NCBI GenBank assembly: GCA_965371445.1
Contig: CBDUYN010000159.1
Location: forward strand, 1 to 24,217
DNA from: DASWIG01 sp965371445
Lineage (GTDB): Bacteria > Acidobacteriota > Thermoanaerobaculia > Multivoradales > J023
DNA length: 24,217 bases
Direction of reading: 5' to 3'
Part shown: positions 1 to 8,633 of the stretch, one piece after another
How positions within the stretch are numbered: position 1 is the first letter of the stretch
Layout of the letters: each line of letters opens with the position of its first letter
Notes under the pieces: generated by a model
What the model saw: the letters and a program-made list of their open reading frames with translations, nothing else
Told to the model about the DNA's origin: nothing
Database searches by the model: none
Made by a program: the position numbers and the translations under genes

Positions 1-459
1 GTCTTTTGGGCGAATTTTCTCGCCAGAACCTTGATTTTTCCTGATCGAGTTGCTAGCGGCGATCTCAATCGACCTCGCCAGCAAGTTCTGGCGACCCTGT
101 TGCACCGCGCGGTCCATCTCGCCAACGCGTTCCGCTGGAACCAGGACTGTACGTCGTGGAGCTACCACACGCTGAGCTTCCGGCGCCTGGCGGAAACCGT
201 CGGTTTCGCGGCTCCCCGGCCCCATCGACGCTATGGCTGGGCCGCCACAGAGCCCGGGCCAAGGCTCCTGGAGCTCTTTCAGGACCTGGCTGTCGATGAG
301 AGGGCTCTCGAGGCGGATTGGCGAGGCAGATTGGCGACCCGGAGCTCGCCCGGCTTGGCAGAGTCAGGTGATGCGATGCCGGCTCGAGGCGATCGAGACC
401 AGGGACCAACGACGGCCGCCGCGGAAGAGCCCCGGCCGGGTGGGTCCTGGAGAATCTGA
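1..459 (+). pseudogene. SprT-like zinc metalloprotease remnant, 5' partial
   Basis: The reading frame is open from base 1 to the stop at 457-459, so the 5' end may lie outside the window. A possible TTG start is at 31. Residues encoded at about 94-300 resemble the SprT-like family: a segment ending LLHRAVHLANA, then CTSWSYHTLSFRRLAETVG, then PHRRYGW. In intact members the first block carries the zinc motif HExxH (typically LLHEMVH). Here it reads HRAVH, so the catalytic Glu is gone. The Tyr-His, RRYGW and TEP landmarks follow in the usual order. The C-terminal zinc ribbon expected in many relatives is not in this frame; the tail after about base 310 is low-complexity and looks frame-disrupted. 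Such proteins are often carried by mobile elements. I infer a decayed gene. Family assignment rests on motif memory, not on a search. Confidence 0.5.
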
Positions 460-894
460 TCCAGGTCTTTCTCCCATGTGCGGCAGTCACGGCGGGCCAT
501 GGCCCGTCCTCTCCGACGGTCAAGGTCGGCACCGAGCTCCCGCCAAGGAACTTCGGGCCAACGTCAGGATTAGCAGCGGTATCGCTCCGGCCACATGCCG
601 CATTGCGCCCGAGGGTTGTGACGTTCGCGCGATCCGGCTGCGTTTCTCCTCTCCACGAGCTCCGGCGCGTCCACCAGGAAGCCCAGCGCCTCGACGAGTT
701 GGAGCGTCCACCTGTGGGCTCGCGCCGTCTCGTCCTGCTCGTCATGCGGAATCGGCAGGCACCAGCCTGCCCTGGAGCGAGCGGCAGGTCCAGGTCGCGG
801 GCGCGTTCGCCGACGCGGCCCTCGAGGCGGGCGGCCCTGGGCCATGGCGGCGCGTGCCGGGCTCGGGGGGACCTCCTTTGCGTGGAAGGGGATT
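460..894. other. Intergenic stretch without a supported gene
   Basis: These 435 bases lie between the SprT-like relic and the 3' end of the histidine kinase. Several frames are open on both strands, as expected at high GC, but none gives a recognisable protein. The minus strand has a perfect Shine-Dalgarno-like AAAGGAGGT (879 down to 871) with no start codon 5-10 nt downstream; the nearest ATG is about 25 nt away at 845. A minus-strand segment reading LQLVEALGFLVDAPELVE (about 770-655) looks protein-like, but I cannot assign it. The stretch may be a graveyard of decayed genes. Confidence 0.4.
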
Positions 895-3800
895 CTAGCG
901 CAAAGGCGTCGGGTTTTGAAGGCTATTGGCCGGACGAGGCTCCGCTCTGTCGCCGTTCACCGGCCTCGTCGAATCGACCGGCAGGGCGAAGGAGAACGTC
1001 GAGCCTTTGGACGGCCCCTCCGACTCGACCCAGATCCGCCCGCCGTGGAATTCCACGATCCGTTTTGCCAGGGCGAGGCCGATCCCGGTGCCCTCGATCC
1101 GCGGATCGAGCTGCTCGAAGAGGCCGAAGACCCTCTCGCGGTAGCATGGGTCGATGCCGAGCCCGTTGTCGCGCACCCGGCATACTACTTCGCCGTCGTG
1201 CTGGAATCCGTGGATCTCAATCCGCGGCGAGACCTCGTCGCCCATGTATTTGACGGCGTTCTCGACGAGGTTCTGGATCACCTCGAGGAGCCGGATCCGG
1301 TCGCCGAAGACACGGGGTAGGCCCGGTGCGATCGTCACCTCGACGCCGCGCTCGGCGATGGGCCCCGCCGCGAGCTCCACCGCTTCGCGGGTGAGCTCGC
1401 CCAGGTCCACCACCTCGGACGGATGGACCACTCGGCCGATGCGCGCCAGCTCGAGGAGCTCGGCGAGGAGCGCGTGCATCTTGCGGGCTGCAACGCGGAT
1501 ATGTTCCACGTCGGACGACACCCGGTCGCGCGCCCCCGCGTCGAGATCCTTGACCAGGAGCCCGAGAAAGCCCTGGATGGTGACGAGCGGGCTCTTGAGG
1601 TCATGCGAGACGGTGTAGGTGAAGCGTTCGAGCTCGGTGTTCTTGGCCTTGACCTCGACATTCTTGGCCTCGAGCTCGGTTTTCATACGGTAGAGCTCTT
1701 GGCTCGTGCGTATCAGAGAGCGCACCTTCCACCGGTGGGCGGCCCAGATAGCGAGCGTAAGCCCCAGTGCTGAGAAGAACCAGAACGCCGGCCGCTGAAC
1801 CATGGCGGGGGCGATCCGGAGCTCGAAGACATCGCCCATCTCGTTCCAAACGCCATCGCCGCCGCGGGCGACGACTCGGAAACGGTAGGTCCTCGGAGCG
1901 AGATTGGTGTACTGCACGGAGCGCCGCGAGCCGGCCTCGATCCAGGTGTCGTCGTAGCCCTCCAACCAGTAGCGGAAACGGGTGCTCTCGGGACGCGCGA
2001 AGGACAGGGCGGTGTAGCGGAAGCTGAGCCCCCGAGTTCCTGGCGGCAGCTCCGCCGCGCTCTCGGGATCGAGCCGCTGGCCGTCGGCCAGGACCTCCTC
2101 GATCACCACCGGTGGCGCAGCCGAGCGGTCGGTGAGCAATGTGGGGTCGAGGATCGCTACCCCGCGGATCGTGGGGAACCACAACCGTCCATCGCGGGTC
2201 TGCGTGCCGGCAGGCTGAGTCGAGCCGTTACACTCGCGCGAACGCATACCGTCGCTTTCGTTGTAGACCAGCGAGGTCACCGCGGTCGCCCGTCCGGCGG
2301 CGAAGGCCTCGAGCTCGGCCTTGCGGACGCGGAAGATACCGCGGTTCGACGTCATCCACAGCCAACCTTGGCCGTCGTCGAGGATCTGGTGGATGCGGCG
2401 ATCGTAGATGCCGTCGGCGACCGTGAAGGAGGTGAGCTCACCGTCTCGGAAGCGCAGCAAGCCGTCGTTCCAGGTGCCGATCCAGAGGGTACCGTCGGCG
2501 TCGCCGTGCATCGACTTGAGGCGATCGGGAAAGAGGCCGGGAACGAGGCGAATGGGTGGCATGCCGCCGGGCTCCCAGCGCGCCAGGCCGCCGAGGGTGA
2601 GGATCCACAGCGTGTTGTCGCCGTCTTGGTGGAGACCCCGTACATCCTCGTCGGGCAGGCCGTCCTCGGGACCGAAGACCTGGAAGAGCTCCCCACGGCG
2701 GCGCACCAGGCCGCCCTGGGTGGCGATCCAAAGGTCGCCCTGGCGATCCTCGAGGAAATCGCGGGTCACCACCGGCGGGAAACCGTCCGCCTCGGTGAAG
2801 ACCCGCAGCTCGTCGCCCCGCACGCTCACCAGCCCCTCGTTGAAGGTCCCGATCCAGAGGTCACCTCGGCGGTCTTCGAAAAGCGCTCCCATGTCGGGGG
2901 CCGGCAGGCCGTCGGCGAGGGTGAAGGAGGTGATTCCACCGTCCGGGGCGAGACGGTCGACGCCGCCGTCCGAGGACACCCAGACATGGCCCGAGCGGTC
3001 TTCGAGAATCGACCACACGACGTCGTGGATCAGGCCCTCGGGCTTCCCCAGGGGGATGATCCGCCGTTCCCGCAGCCGCACGAGGCCGCCGAAGCGGGTG
3101 CCGGCCCAGAGGCTCTCCTCGTGGTCCTCCCACAACGCCATGACGTGGCTCAGAGGCTCATCCGCCGCCGGACCGTGGTGGGAGAGCTCGCCGTCGGCGA
3201 AGCGGAAGAGGCCGTCGCGCGTCCCGAGCCACAAACGGCCCCGGCGATCCTCGGTGACCAGGAAGACTTGCGTGTTCCGGAGAGGAGCGAGCGGTGCCGG
3301 GATCCGGAAGACCCCTTCCTCGAGGAGCTGCACCCCTTTAAGGGTCCCGATCCACAGGCGGTTCTCGCGGTCTGCGTAAAGCGACCAGATCTGTTCGTCG
3401 AGGAGACCGTCGCGGGAGGTGTAGAGAGTGAAGCCGGTGCCTTCTTCGGCGGCCTCGTCGTAGCGGGCGAGACCACCTTTCGTGCCGATCCAGATCCGTC
3501 CCCGGCGATCCTCGGCGAAGGCTCGCACCGTGTCGCTGGGCAGGCCGTCCCAGCTCGTGTAGGACGTGAAGGCATTACCGTCGAGGCGTGAGATGCCCCC
3601 GTCCGTGCCGATCCACAGCCGGCCCCGGCGATCGAGGTGGAGCGCGTGGATCAGGTTGTCTACCAGTCCGTCGGCGGTGGTGTAGGCGGTGAAACGGTCG
3701 CCGTCCCACCGCACCAACCCGCCCCGGGTGCCGAGCCACAGGCCGTCGTCGTCCGGGACGATCGCCTCGAAGACGTTGTCGGGCAGCTCCGGTCTGCCGG

Positions 3801-4068
3801 ACGTCTCGAAAACCGTGAAGTCGAGGCCGTCGAAGCGTGCAACCCCCTCCTCGGTGCCGATCCACAGATAGCCCTGGGCGTCCTGGACCACCGACCAGGC
3901 GGTGATCTGGGGCAATCCGTCCTCGAGGCGCCAGACGTCGTAGAGATACTCACTCGAATCGATCGCGGGCATCCCGGCCCGTGCCACAGATGCAATTCCG
4001 AAGGCCAGCAGGGTGAGCCGAAACCTCCGCCGCGCTGGCCGACGAGCTCCCTGGACCTTGCTTTTCAT
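895..4068 (-). CDS. Two-component-propeller sensor histidine kinase
   Basis: This 1057-residue membrane sensor autophosphorylates a histidine after detecting an extracytoplasmic signal. A basic N-terminus and hydrophobic stretch ending ASVARA (about residue 31) form a signal peptide or anchor. Residues about 40-650 contain 14 Reg_prop repeats of the type LWIGTxxGLxRxDG, enough for two seven-bladed propellers. A Y_Y_Y domain follows (about 685-745), then a transmembrane helix (about 757-778), a short coiled coil, and a HisKA domain with H822 in SHDLKSPL. The HATPase_c domain has the N box NLVENAVKY (about 931), DNGLGID (about 965) and GTGIGLALAK (about 991). No receiver or DNA-binding domain is fused, and no response regulator lies nearby, so its partner is encoded elsewhere. 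It starts 22 bp after the hydroxylase stop, so co-transcription is likely. The ligand is unknown; propeller sensors of this layout often respond to polysaccharides in Bacteroidetes. Confidence 0.93.
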   Translation of the reverse strand: MKSKVQGARRPARRRFRLTLLAFGIASVARAGMPAIDSSEYLYDVWRLEDGLPQITAWSVVQDAQGYLWIGTEEGVARFDGLDFTVFETSGRPELPDNVFEAIVPDDDGLWLGTRGGLVRWDGDRFTAYTTADGLVDNLIHALHLDRRGRLWIGTDGGISRLDGNAFTSYTSWDGLPSDTVRAFAEDRRGRIWIGTKGGLARYDEAAEEGTGFTLYTSRDGLLDEQIWSLYADRENRLWIGTLKGVQLLEEGVFRIPAPLAPLRNTQVFLVTEDRRGRLWLGTRDGLFRFADGELSHHGPAADEPLSHVMALWEDHEESLWAGTRFGGLVRLRERRIIPLGKPEGLIHDVVWSILEDRSGHVWVSSDGGVDRLAPDGGITSFTLADGLPAPDMGALFEDRRGDLWIGTFNEGLVSVRGDELRVFTEADGFPPVVTRDFLEDRQGDLWIATQGGLVRRRGELFQVFGPEDGLPDEDVRGLHQDGDNTLWILTLGGLARWEPGGMPPIRLVPGLFPDRLKSMHGDADGTLWIGTWNDGLLRFRDGELTSFTVADGIYDRRIHQILDDGQGWLWMTSNRGIFRVRKAELEAFAAGRATAVTSLVYNESDGMRSRECNGSTQPAGTQTRDGRLWFPTIRGVAILDPTLLTDRSAAPPVVIEEVLADGQRLDPESAAELPPGTRGLSFRYTALSFARPESTRFRYWLEGYDDTWIEAGSRRSVQYTNLAPRTYRFRVVARGGDGVWNEMGDVFELRIAPAMVQRPAFWFFSALGLTLAIWAAHRWKVRSLIRTSQELYRMKTELEAKNVEVKAKNTELERFTYTVSHDLKSPLVTIQGFLGLLVKDLDAGARDRVSSDVEHIRVAARKMHALLAELLELARIGRVVHPSEVVDLGELTREAVELAAGPIAERGVEVTIAPGLPRVFGDRIRLLEVIQNLVENAVKYMGDEVSPRIEIHGFQHDGEVVCRVRDNGLGIDPCYRERVFGLFEQLDPRIEGTGIGLALAKRIVEFHGGRIWVESEGPSKGSTFSFALPVDSTRPVNGDRAEPRPANSLQNPTPLR

Positions 4069-4090
4069 CTTCTTCGAGCGAATCGGACTT

Positions 4091-6742
4091 TCAGCTCCGC
4101 CGCGACTTCGGGACCGACGCCTTCGCCGCCGGCGCGTCGATCATCGGCAGGCTCTTGCGCCGAATTCCGTCGTGCGCATAAAGCGCCGCCGCCACCGCGC
4201 CGGCCGTCGGGACGAGCCCGATCTCGCCCACGCCCTTCGAGCCGTAACCGCCGATCTCGTCAGACACCTCGACCAGGATCACGTCGATTTGCGGCGTGTC
4301 CTTGGCCTTCAGGATCCCCAGGTCGCGCAGCAGGACGGAATCCGGTCGGCCGTTCGTGCAAGGCAAGTCTTCGGAGAGCGCGTAGCCGAGCCCCATGTGG
4401 ACCGAGCCCTCGATCTGTCCGGCGCATTGCAAGGGATGGATGGCGCGTCCCACGTCGTGTGCCGCCACGACGCGCTCGATCTTGCCGTCGTCGTCCAGGA
4501 GGACGACCTGGGTGGCGTAGCTGAAGGTCACGTGGGTCTTGGGGTCGCCGCCGTTTTCCGCGCCAGGCTTGGTCGTAAAGTCGCAGACGTATTCGCCGTG
4601 GTACTCGCGTCCGGCGAGATCGGCGAGCGTCTTGCCCGCGAGGTCCTGGGCGAGCTTCGTTGCCGCCCGTTGTCCGGCGGCGGTCAGGAGCGCCGTCGCC
4701 CGCGACGCCGTCGTCATGCCGCAGACGACCCGTTCGTCGCTCGCGGTGCGTACGGTCATGCCATCGACGCCCAAACCCGTCTCTTCAGCGATCACCTGGC
4801 GCAGCACGGTGAAGAGCCCCTGGCCCATCTCGGTGTAGCCGGTCAGGATCTCAAGGCGTCCGCCTTCGAGGACTCTCAAGAGGAGGCGTCCGCTGTCGTC
4901 CATGCCGTTGCCGATGCCGGTGTTCTTGATGCCGCAGCCGATGCCGGCACGGCCGGCGTTGGCCTTGTAGACGTCCTTGACCGCTTCCAGGGTCTGACGG
5001 ATGCCGCAGCTTTTGGTCATCACCTGACCGGTGGCGAAGCGGTCGCCGGGGCCGAGGAGGTTGCGCTCGCGGATGTCGTAGCCGTCGACGCCGAGGCGTT
5101 CGGCGAGGATGTCCATGATCGATTCGATGGCAAAAGCCGCCTGGTTGGCGCCGAAGCCGCGCATCGCCCCGCAGGGCGGGTTGTTGGTGTAGACCGTACG
5201 CGCCTCGACGTCGACGTTCGCCACGCTGTAAGGACCACAGGAGTGACCGGCGGCGCGCTCCAGCACCTTCATGCCCACCGAGGCGTAGGCGCCGGTGTCG
5301 CCTACGATGCGCGCCCGGACCGCCGTCAACCGTCCGTCCTCCTCGGCGCCGACGGTGTAAAGCAAGACGATCGGGTGACGCTTGGGATGCATCAGGATCG
5401 ACTGCTCGCGGGTCAGGACCGTCTTCACCGGACGGTGGAGCAGTTGGGCGGCGAGTGCCGTCTGCGCCTGGATCGAGAGGTCTTCCTTGCCGCCGAAGGC
5501 ACCGCCGTTGGTCACCAGCTCGACTTCGACCTGTTGCGTCTCGACCCCGAGCACCTCGGCGATTTGGCGCTGGTCGTCGTGGACGCCCTGTCCCTGCGAG
5601 TAGACCTTGAGGTGTCCTTCGCGTTCCGGGTGGGGGAGGGCGAGGCAGGCTTCGGGCTCCAGGAAGGCGTGCTCGATGCGCTGCGTGGTGAAGGTTTCTT
5701 CGACGATGCGGGCCGACGCCATGAGCGCGGCGTGGGTGTCGCCGCGCTTGATCTTGCAGGTTTCGAGGAGGTTCCCCGAGGGATGGACCTTGGGCGAGCC
5801 CTCGTCGAGGGCGGCGAGCGCATCGGTCACCGGCTCCAACACCTCGTAGGCCGCCTCGACCGCCGCCGCCGCCTGCCGGGCGTGGAGGGGCGTGTCGGCG
5901 ACGACGAGCGCCAGGACGTCGCCCACCGAGCAGGTCGTCTCGCCGAGGGCGACGAAGACCGGCCAGTCGCGGACGATTAGGCCCACCTTGTGCTCGCCGG
6001 GGACGTCGTCGTCGGTCAGCACCCGCTCAACGCCGGGCATGGCGAGGGCCCTCGACGTGTCGATCGCCAGCACCTTCGCCCGCGGGTGCTCGGAGAGGAC
6101 GGCGGCGGCGTGCAGGAGGTCCTCGGCGTCGAGGTCGGCGACGTAGCCCTTCTCGCCCAGGGCGTGGTCCTCGCCGCGGTAGCGCGGCGCGAGCGAGCCG
6201 ACGCCAACGCCGTCCGCGGCGCGGCGGCCGTTGCCGAAGAAATCCGTCCGCCGGGGCGTCTGCGGTGGCTCGCCGTTGCCGGCCATCGCGTCGCGGGCCG
6301 ACTCGATGGCGTCGAGGATGCGGGCATAGCCCGTGCAGCGGCAGAGGTTGCCGGAGAGCCCGCGGGCGATCGTGTCGCGGTCACCGGCCTTGCCGGCGCG
6401 CAGCAGCCCCGCCGCACGGACCACGATGCCGGGCGTGCAATAGCCGCATTGGACGGCGCCCTCGCGGGCGAAGCTGGCGGCGAAGATCCGGCGCTCGTCC
6501 TCGGTGAGCCCCTCCAGCGTCGTGACCTCACGTCCGTCCAGTTGCTCGGGCTTGCGCAGGCACGAGGGGACGCCGCGGCCGTCGACGAGCACGGTGCAGC
6601 AGCCGCAGTAGCCCTGGGGCGCGCAGCCGTCCTTGGGGGAGGTGAGGCCGCAGACATCGCGCAGGACGTCCAGGAAGGTCATGCCGTCCTGGTAGGTGAC
6701 CGTGGTGGATTCGCCGTTTAGGGTGAAGCTGAGCTCGGGCAT
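4091..6742 (-). CDS. Single-chain Fe-S/molybdopterin hydroxylase (selenium-dependent xanthine dehydrogenase-like)
   Basis: This 883-residue protein fuses the two [2Fe-2S] domains to the molybdopterin domain and lacks the FAD domain of classical xanthine dehydrogenase. The first cluster uses the spaced variant GCAPQGYCGCC (C40, C46, C49) plus C61; the second uses C99, C102, C134 and C136. The Moco part shows GGAFGGKED (about 412), GAMRGFGANQ, GYTEMGQG and the active-site Glu E840 in GVGEIG. The single-chain layout and GCAPQG spacing match my memory of the family called selenium-dependent xanthine dehydrogenase. There the selenium is a labile ligand, so no selenocysteine codon is expected. The expected reaction is hydroxylation of a purine or other N-heterocycle; the substrate is not proven. 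I chose the ATG at 6742 because GAGGAGG sits 7 nt upstream and a -10 element lies at 6779-6771; the longer frame from 6811 would begin upstream of that promoter. No selD- or yqeB-like accessory gene is in view. Confidence 0.88.
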   Translation of the reverse strand: MPELSFTLNGESTTVTYQDGMTFLDVLRDVCGLTSPKDGCAPQGYCGCCTVLVDGRGVPSCLRKPEQLDGREVTTLEGLTEDERRIFAASFAREGAVQCGYCTPGIVVRAAGLLRAGKAGDRDTIARGLSGNLCRCTGYARILDAIESARDAMAGNGEPPQTPRRTDFFGNGRRAADGVGVGSLAPRYRGEDHALGEKGYVADLDAEDLLHAAAVLSEHPRAKVLAIDTSRALAMPGVERVLTDDDVPGEHKVGLIVRDWPVFVALGETTCSVGDVLALVVADTPLHARQAAAAVEAAYEVLEPVTDALAALDEGSPKVHPSGNLLETCKIKRGDTHAALMASARIVEETFTTQRIEHAFLEPEACLALPHPEREGHLKVYSQGQGVHDDQRQIAEVLGVETQQVEVELVTNGGAFGGKEDLSIQAQTALAAQLLHRPVKTVLTREQSILMHPKRHPIVLLYTVGAEEDGRLTAVRARIVGDTGAYASVGMKVLERAAGHSCGPYSVANVDVEARTVYTNNPPCGAMRGFGANQAAFAIESIMDILAERLGVDGYDIRERNLLGPGDRFATGQVMTKSCGIRQTLEAVKDVYKANAGRAGIGCGIKNTGIGNGMDDSGRLLLRVLEGGRLEILTGYTEMGQGLFTVLRQVIAEETGLGVDGMTVRTASDERVVCGMTTASRATALLTAAGQRAATKLAQDLAGKTLADLAGREYHGEYVCDFTTKPGAENGGDPKTHVTFSYATQVVLLDDDGKIERVVAAHDVGRAIHPLQCAGQIEGSVHMGLGYALSEDLPCTNGRPDSVLLRDLGILKAKDTPQIDVILVEVSDEIGGYGSKGVGEIGLVPTAGAVAAALYAHDGIRRKSLPMIDAPAAKASVPKSRRS

Positions 6743-6770
6743 CTCGCCGCCTCCTCGCAGTTCGGCGTCC

Positions 6771-6779
6771 ATGTTAGCA
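6771..6779 (-). promoter_or_regulatory. Extended -10 promoter of the hydroxylase-kinase unit
   Basis: Read on the minus strand this is TGCTAACAT, an extended -10 (TGn plus TAACAT). No convincing -35 is seen. A transcript from about 6764 would have a 22-nt leader containing GAGGAGG and would start translation at 6742. It lies in the 161-bp divergent gap (6743-6903) shared with the next gene. Confidence 0.45.
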
Positions 6780-6903
6780 ATCCGGCGGGCCGGGGGCCAT
6801 CTTTCGGCCATCTTCTCGGCAGCCCCCCGGATAAGCCCACTGCAACCCGGTGCTCTTTGCTGCGTACCTTTTAAGAGATCGAGGTCCGGAACATGGAGGA
6901 GAG

Positions 6904-7773
6904 ATGACTGAACGAAACGCCAGCTCGACTTGGCTCAAGGGTTGTGGCCTCGGCTGTGGCTGTATCGTCTTCGCCCTGCTGCTCGTCGGCGGGGGTTGCT
7001 TTCTCGTCGCCCAGCGGAAATTCGGCGACCTCAAGAAGGCGATCGAGAGCCAGGAACGGCTCGTCGAGCGCTTCGGCGAGGTCGAAGAGTTTACCCCGCA
7101 GGGCACCGGCGCTCCCACCGTGGAGCGACTCGAGCTCTTCTTGGAAGTCCGCGAGCAACTCGGGCCCGTCCGAGACCAGCTCGAGGCACAGCTCGCCGAT
7201 TTTCCGCCCGACTCCGCGATCGAGGGCGAAGGGGGGTTCATCACCGCGTTCACCGTCCTGGCGGACCTGGGCGCTCTTTTGGGTCCCGTCGGGCATTACG
7301 TCGAGGCGCGCAACAAGATCCTTCTCGCCGAGGGCATGGGCCTTGGCGAATACCTCTACACCTATTCGCTCGTCTACTACTCGTGGCTTGGACACTCGCC
7401 GGAAGACGGCCCGGTGATCACCAAGGAAGGCCCCGACAAAGGCGAGCGCTGGCTCTCCGACGACGCCGGCCAAGGGACGTTCTCGCCGGAGAACCTCCGC
7501 GATTCCTACTACCGCATGGCCCTCGCCTTCGCCAAGAACCAGCTGGCGTCGCTCGACGAGGGGGACGCGGGCCGCGCGGCGGTGGCGGCGGAGATCGAGG
7601 CGCTACGCACCGACTCCGGCCGCCTCCTCTGGCAGGACGGCCTGCCGCCGGACGCCGCCGCCGTCCTCGAGCCCTATCGCGAACGGCTGGAGGCGTCCTA
7701 CAGCCCGGCCGTCAACTGCGTCGAGCTGGGCCGTGGCGAGGTCCGGCAGGGATTCACCTGGTCGAACCGTTGA
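6904..7773 (+). CDS. Predicted single-pass membrane-anchored protein, unknown family
   Basis: I do not recognise the family of this 289-residue protein. One hydrophobic segment near the N-terminus (about residues 11-33, with a Gly/Cys-rich CGLGCGC entry) should anchor it, with the remaining 250 residues on one side of the membrane. A charged, probably helical region follows (about 38-70, rich in E, R and K). Tyr-rich and acidic stretches lie in the middle (EYLYTYSLVYYSWLGHS, about 158-174). There is no lipobox, no catalytic motif and no repeat. The ATG at 6904 follows GGAGGAGAG, a strong ribosome-binding site; an in-frame ATG at 6850 has none. The last 11 codons and stop match, in diverged form, a second copy downstream at 8634-8667. 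The gene is divergent from the hydroxylase, so its promoter must lie in 6743-6900. Confidence 0.75.
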   Translation: MTERNASSTWLKGCGLGCGCIVFALLLVGGGCFLVAQRKFGDLKKAIESQERLVERFGEVEEFTPQGTGAPTVERLELFLEVREQLGPVRDQLEAQLADFPPDSAIEGEGGFITAFTVLADLGALLGPVGHYVEARNKILLAEGMGLGEYLYTYSLVYYSWLGHSPEDGPVITKEGPDKGERWLSDDAGQGTFSPENLRDSYYRMALAFAKNQLASLDEGDAGRAAVAAEIEALRTDSGRLLWQDGLPPDAAAVLEPYRERLEASYSPAVNCVELGRGEVRQGFTWSNR

Positions 7774-7774
7774 G
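7741..7774 (+). repeat. Direct repeat copy 1 (gene 3' end)
   Basis: These 34 bp encode the C-terminus VRQGFTWSNR and stop of the 6904-7773 gene. They match 8634-8667 at 29 of 34 positions by hand alignment, including the same TGA frame. The two copies bracket the coiled-coil gene at 7829-8629. Confidence 0.75.
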
Positions 7775-7780
7775 GTGCTG

Positions 7781-7789
7781 TGCTAGACT
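7781..7789 (+). promoter_or_regulatory. Extended -10 promoter of the coiled-coil gene
   Basis: TGCTAGACT is an extended -10 lying 39 nt before the ATG at 7829. The identical 9-mer occurs on the minus strand at 9390-9382 before the Uma2 gene. No clear -35 is present. The predicted leader of about 33 nt contains GGAAAG. Confidence 0.5.
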
Positions 7790-7828
7790 GGGCCCAGGCG
7801 TCCATTTGGACGCGCGCAGGAAAGAGCC

Positions 7829-8629
7829 ATGACGACGGAAGAGATCAAAGAGATCCTGGCCGAGACTGGCCGGATGATGCAGGCCTCTCAGGCCCGTACG
7901 GACCAGCGGATACAGGATTTGGTGGCCTCTCAGGACCGTACGGACCAGCAGATACAGGATTTGGTGGCCTCTCAGGACCGTACGGACCTGCGGATACAGG
8001 ATTTGGTGGCCTCTCAGGACCGTACGGACCAGCGGATACAGGATTTGGTGGCCTCTCAGGACCGTACGCACCAGCAGATACAGGCCTCTCAGGACCGTGT
8101 CGACCAGCAGATGCAGGCCTCTCAGGCCCGTGCTGACCAGCAGATGCAGGAGCTGCGGGACCAGATGAAGGAAACGGACAAGGCGGTGAAGCGGACGACC
8201 CAGCAGCTCGGCGAGCTCGGCAACCGACTCGGCGGCATCACCGAGGGTCTGCTGCTGCCCTCGGTGCGAAGGATCCTCGACGAGGACCTCGGCATGGAGA
8301 CCGTCATCAACGCCTCGGGGCACCGCAACGGCGACTCGTTCCAGTTCGACGCCGTGGGCTACACCAACGGCGGCAAGAACGCCGCCTGTGTCGTCGAAGT
8401 CAAGAGCCACCTGCGCGAGGAAGGTCTGCAGCAGCTCCTCGGGCACCTGCGCACCTTCGGCGACTTTTTCCCCGAGCACAAGGACAAGAAGCTCTACGGC
8501 ATGCTCGCCGCGATCGACGTCAACGAAGACATCGAAAAGAGGGTCCTGCGTCAGGGGATCTATCTGGTCAAGGTCGAAGGCGACCTTTGCCGGCTCTGCG
8601 CGCCGGAGCGGCCGCGCGTGTTCAATTAG
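7829..8629 (+). CDS. Repeat-rich coiled-coil protein with PD-(D/E)XK nuclease-like domain
   Basis: This 266-residue protein has two parts. Residues 1-140 are a charged coiled coil built from near-identical units (four of 14 residues, then three of 11, starting ASQDRTDQ). Residues 145-266 look like a PD-(D/E)XK-fold domain: D174 in FDAVGY, then E190 and K192 in VVEVKSHL, the D-(15)-ExK spacing expected of the fold. The landmarks EGLLLPSVRRIL and LYGMLAAIDVNEDIEKR recall the DUF3782-like group, in which coiled coils precede this domain. Known relatives are uncharacterised; DNA cleavage is inference. The ATG at 7829 follows GGAAAG and a -10 at 7781. The gene is flanked by direct repeats (7741, 8634) and faces a convergent Uma2 gene, another PD-(D/E)XK protein. 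Confidence 0.85.
   Translation: MTTEEIKEILAETGRMMQASQARTDQRIQDLVASQDRTDQQIQDLVASQDRTDLRIQDLVASQDRTDQRIQDLVASQDRTHQQIQASQDRVDQQMQASQARADQQMQELRDQMKETDKAVKRTTQQLGELGNRLGGITEGLLLPSVRRILDEDLGMETVINASGHRNGDSFQFDAVGYTNGGKNAACVVEVKSHLREEGLQQLLGHLRTFGDFFPEHKDKKLYGMLAAIDVNEDIEKRVLRQGIYLVKVEGDLCRLCAPERPRVFN
7883..8149 (+). repeat. In-frame tandem repeats, 42 bp x4 then 33 bp x3
   Basis: Four 42-bp units start at 7883, 7925, 7967 and 8009 and encode 14-residue units such as ASQDRTDQQIQDLV. Three 33-bp units start at 8051, 8084 and 8117 and encode 11-residue units such as ASQDRVDQQMQ. The shorter units lack the three codons for DLV. Units of 14 and 11 residues fit heptad and hendecad coiled-coil phasing. 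Near-identity at DNA level points to recent unit gain or loss. Confidence 0.92.
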
Positions 8630-8633
8630 ATCG

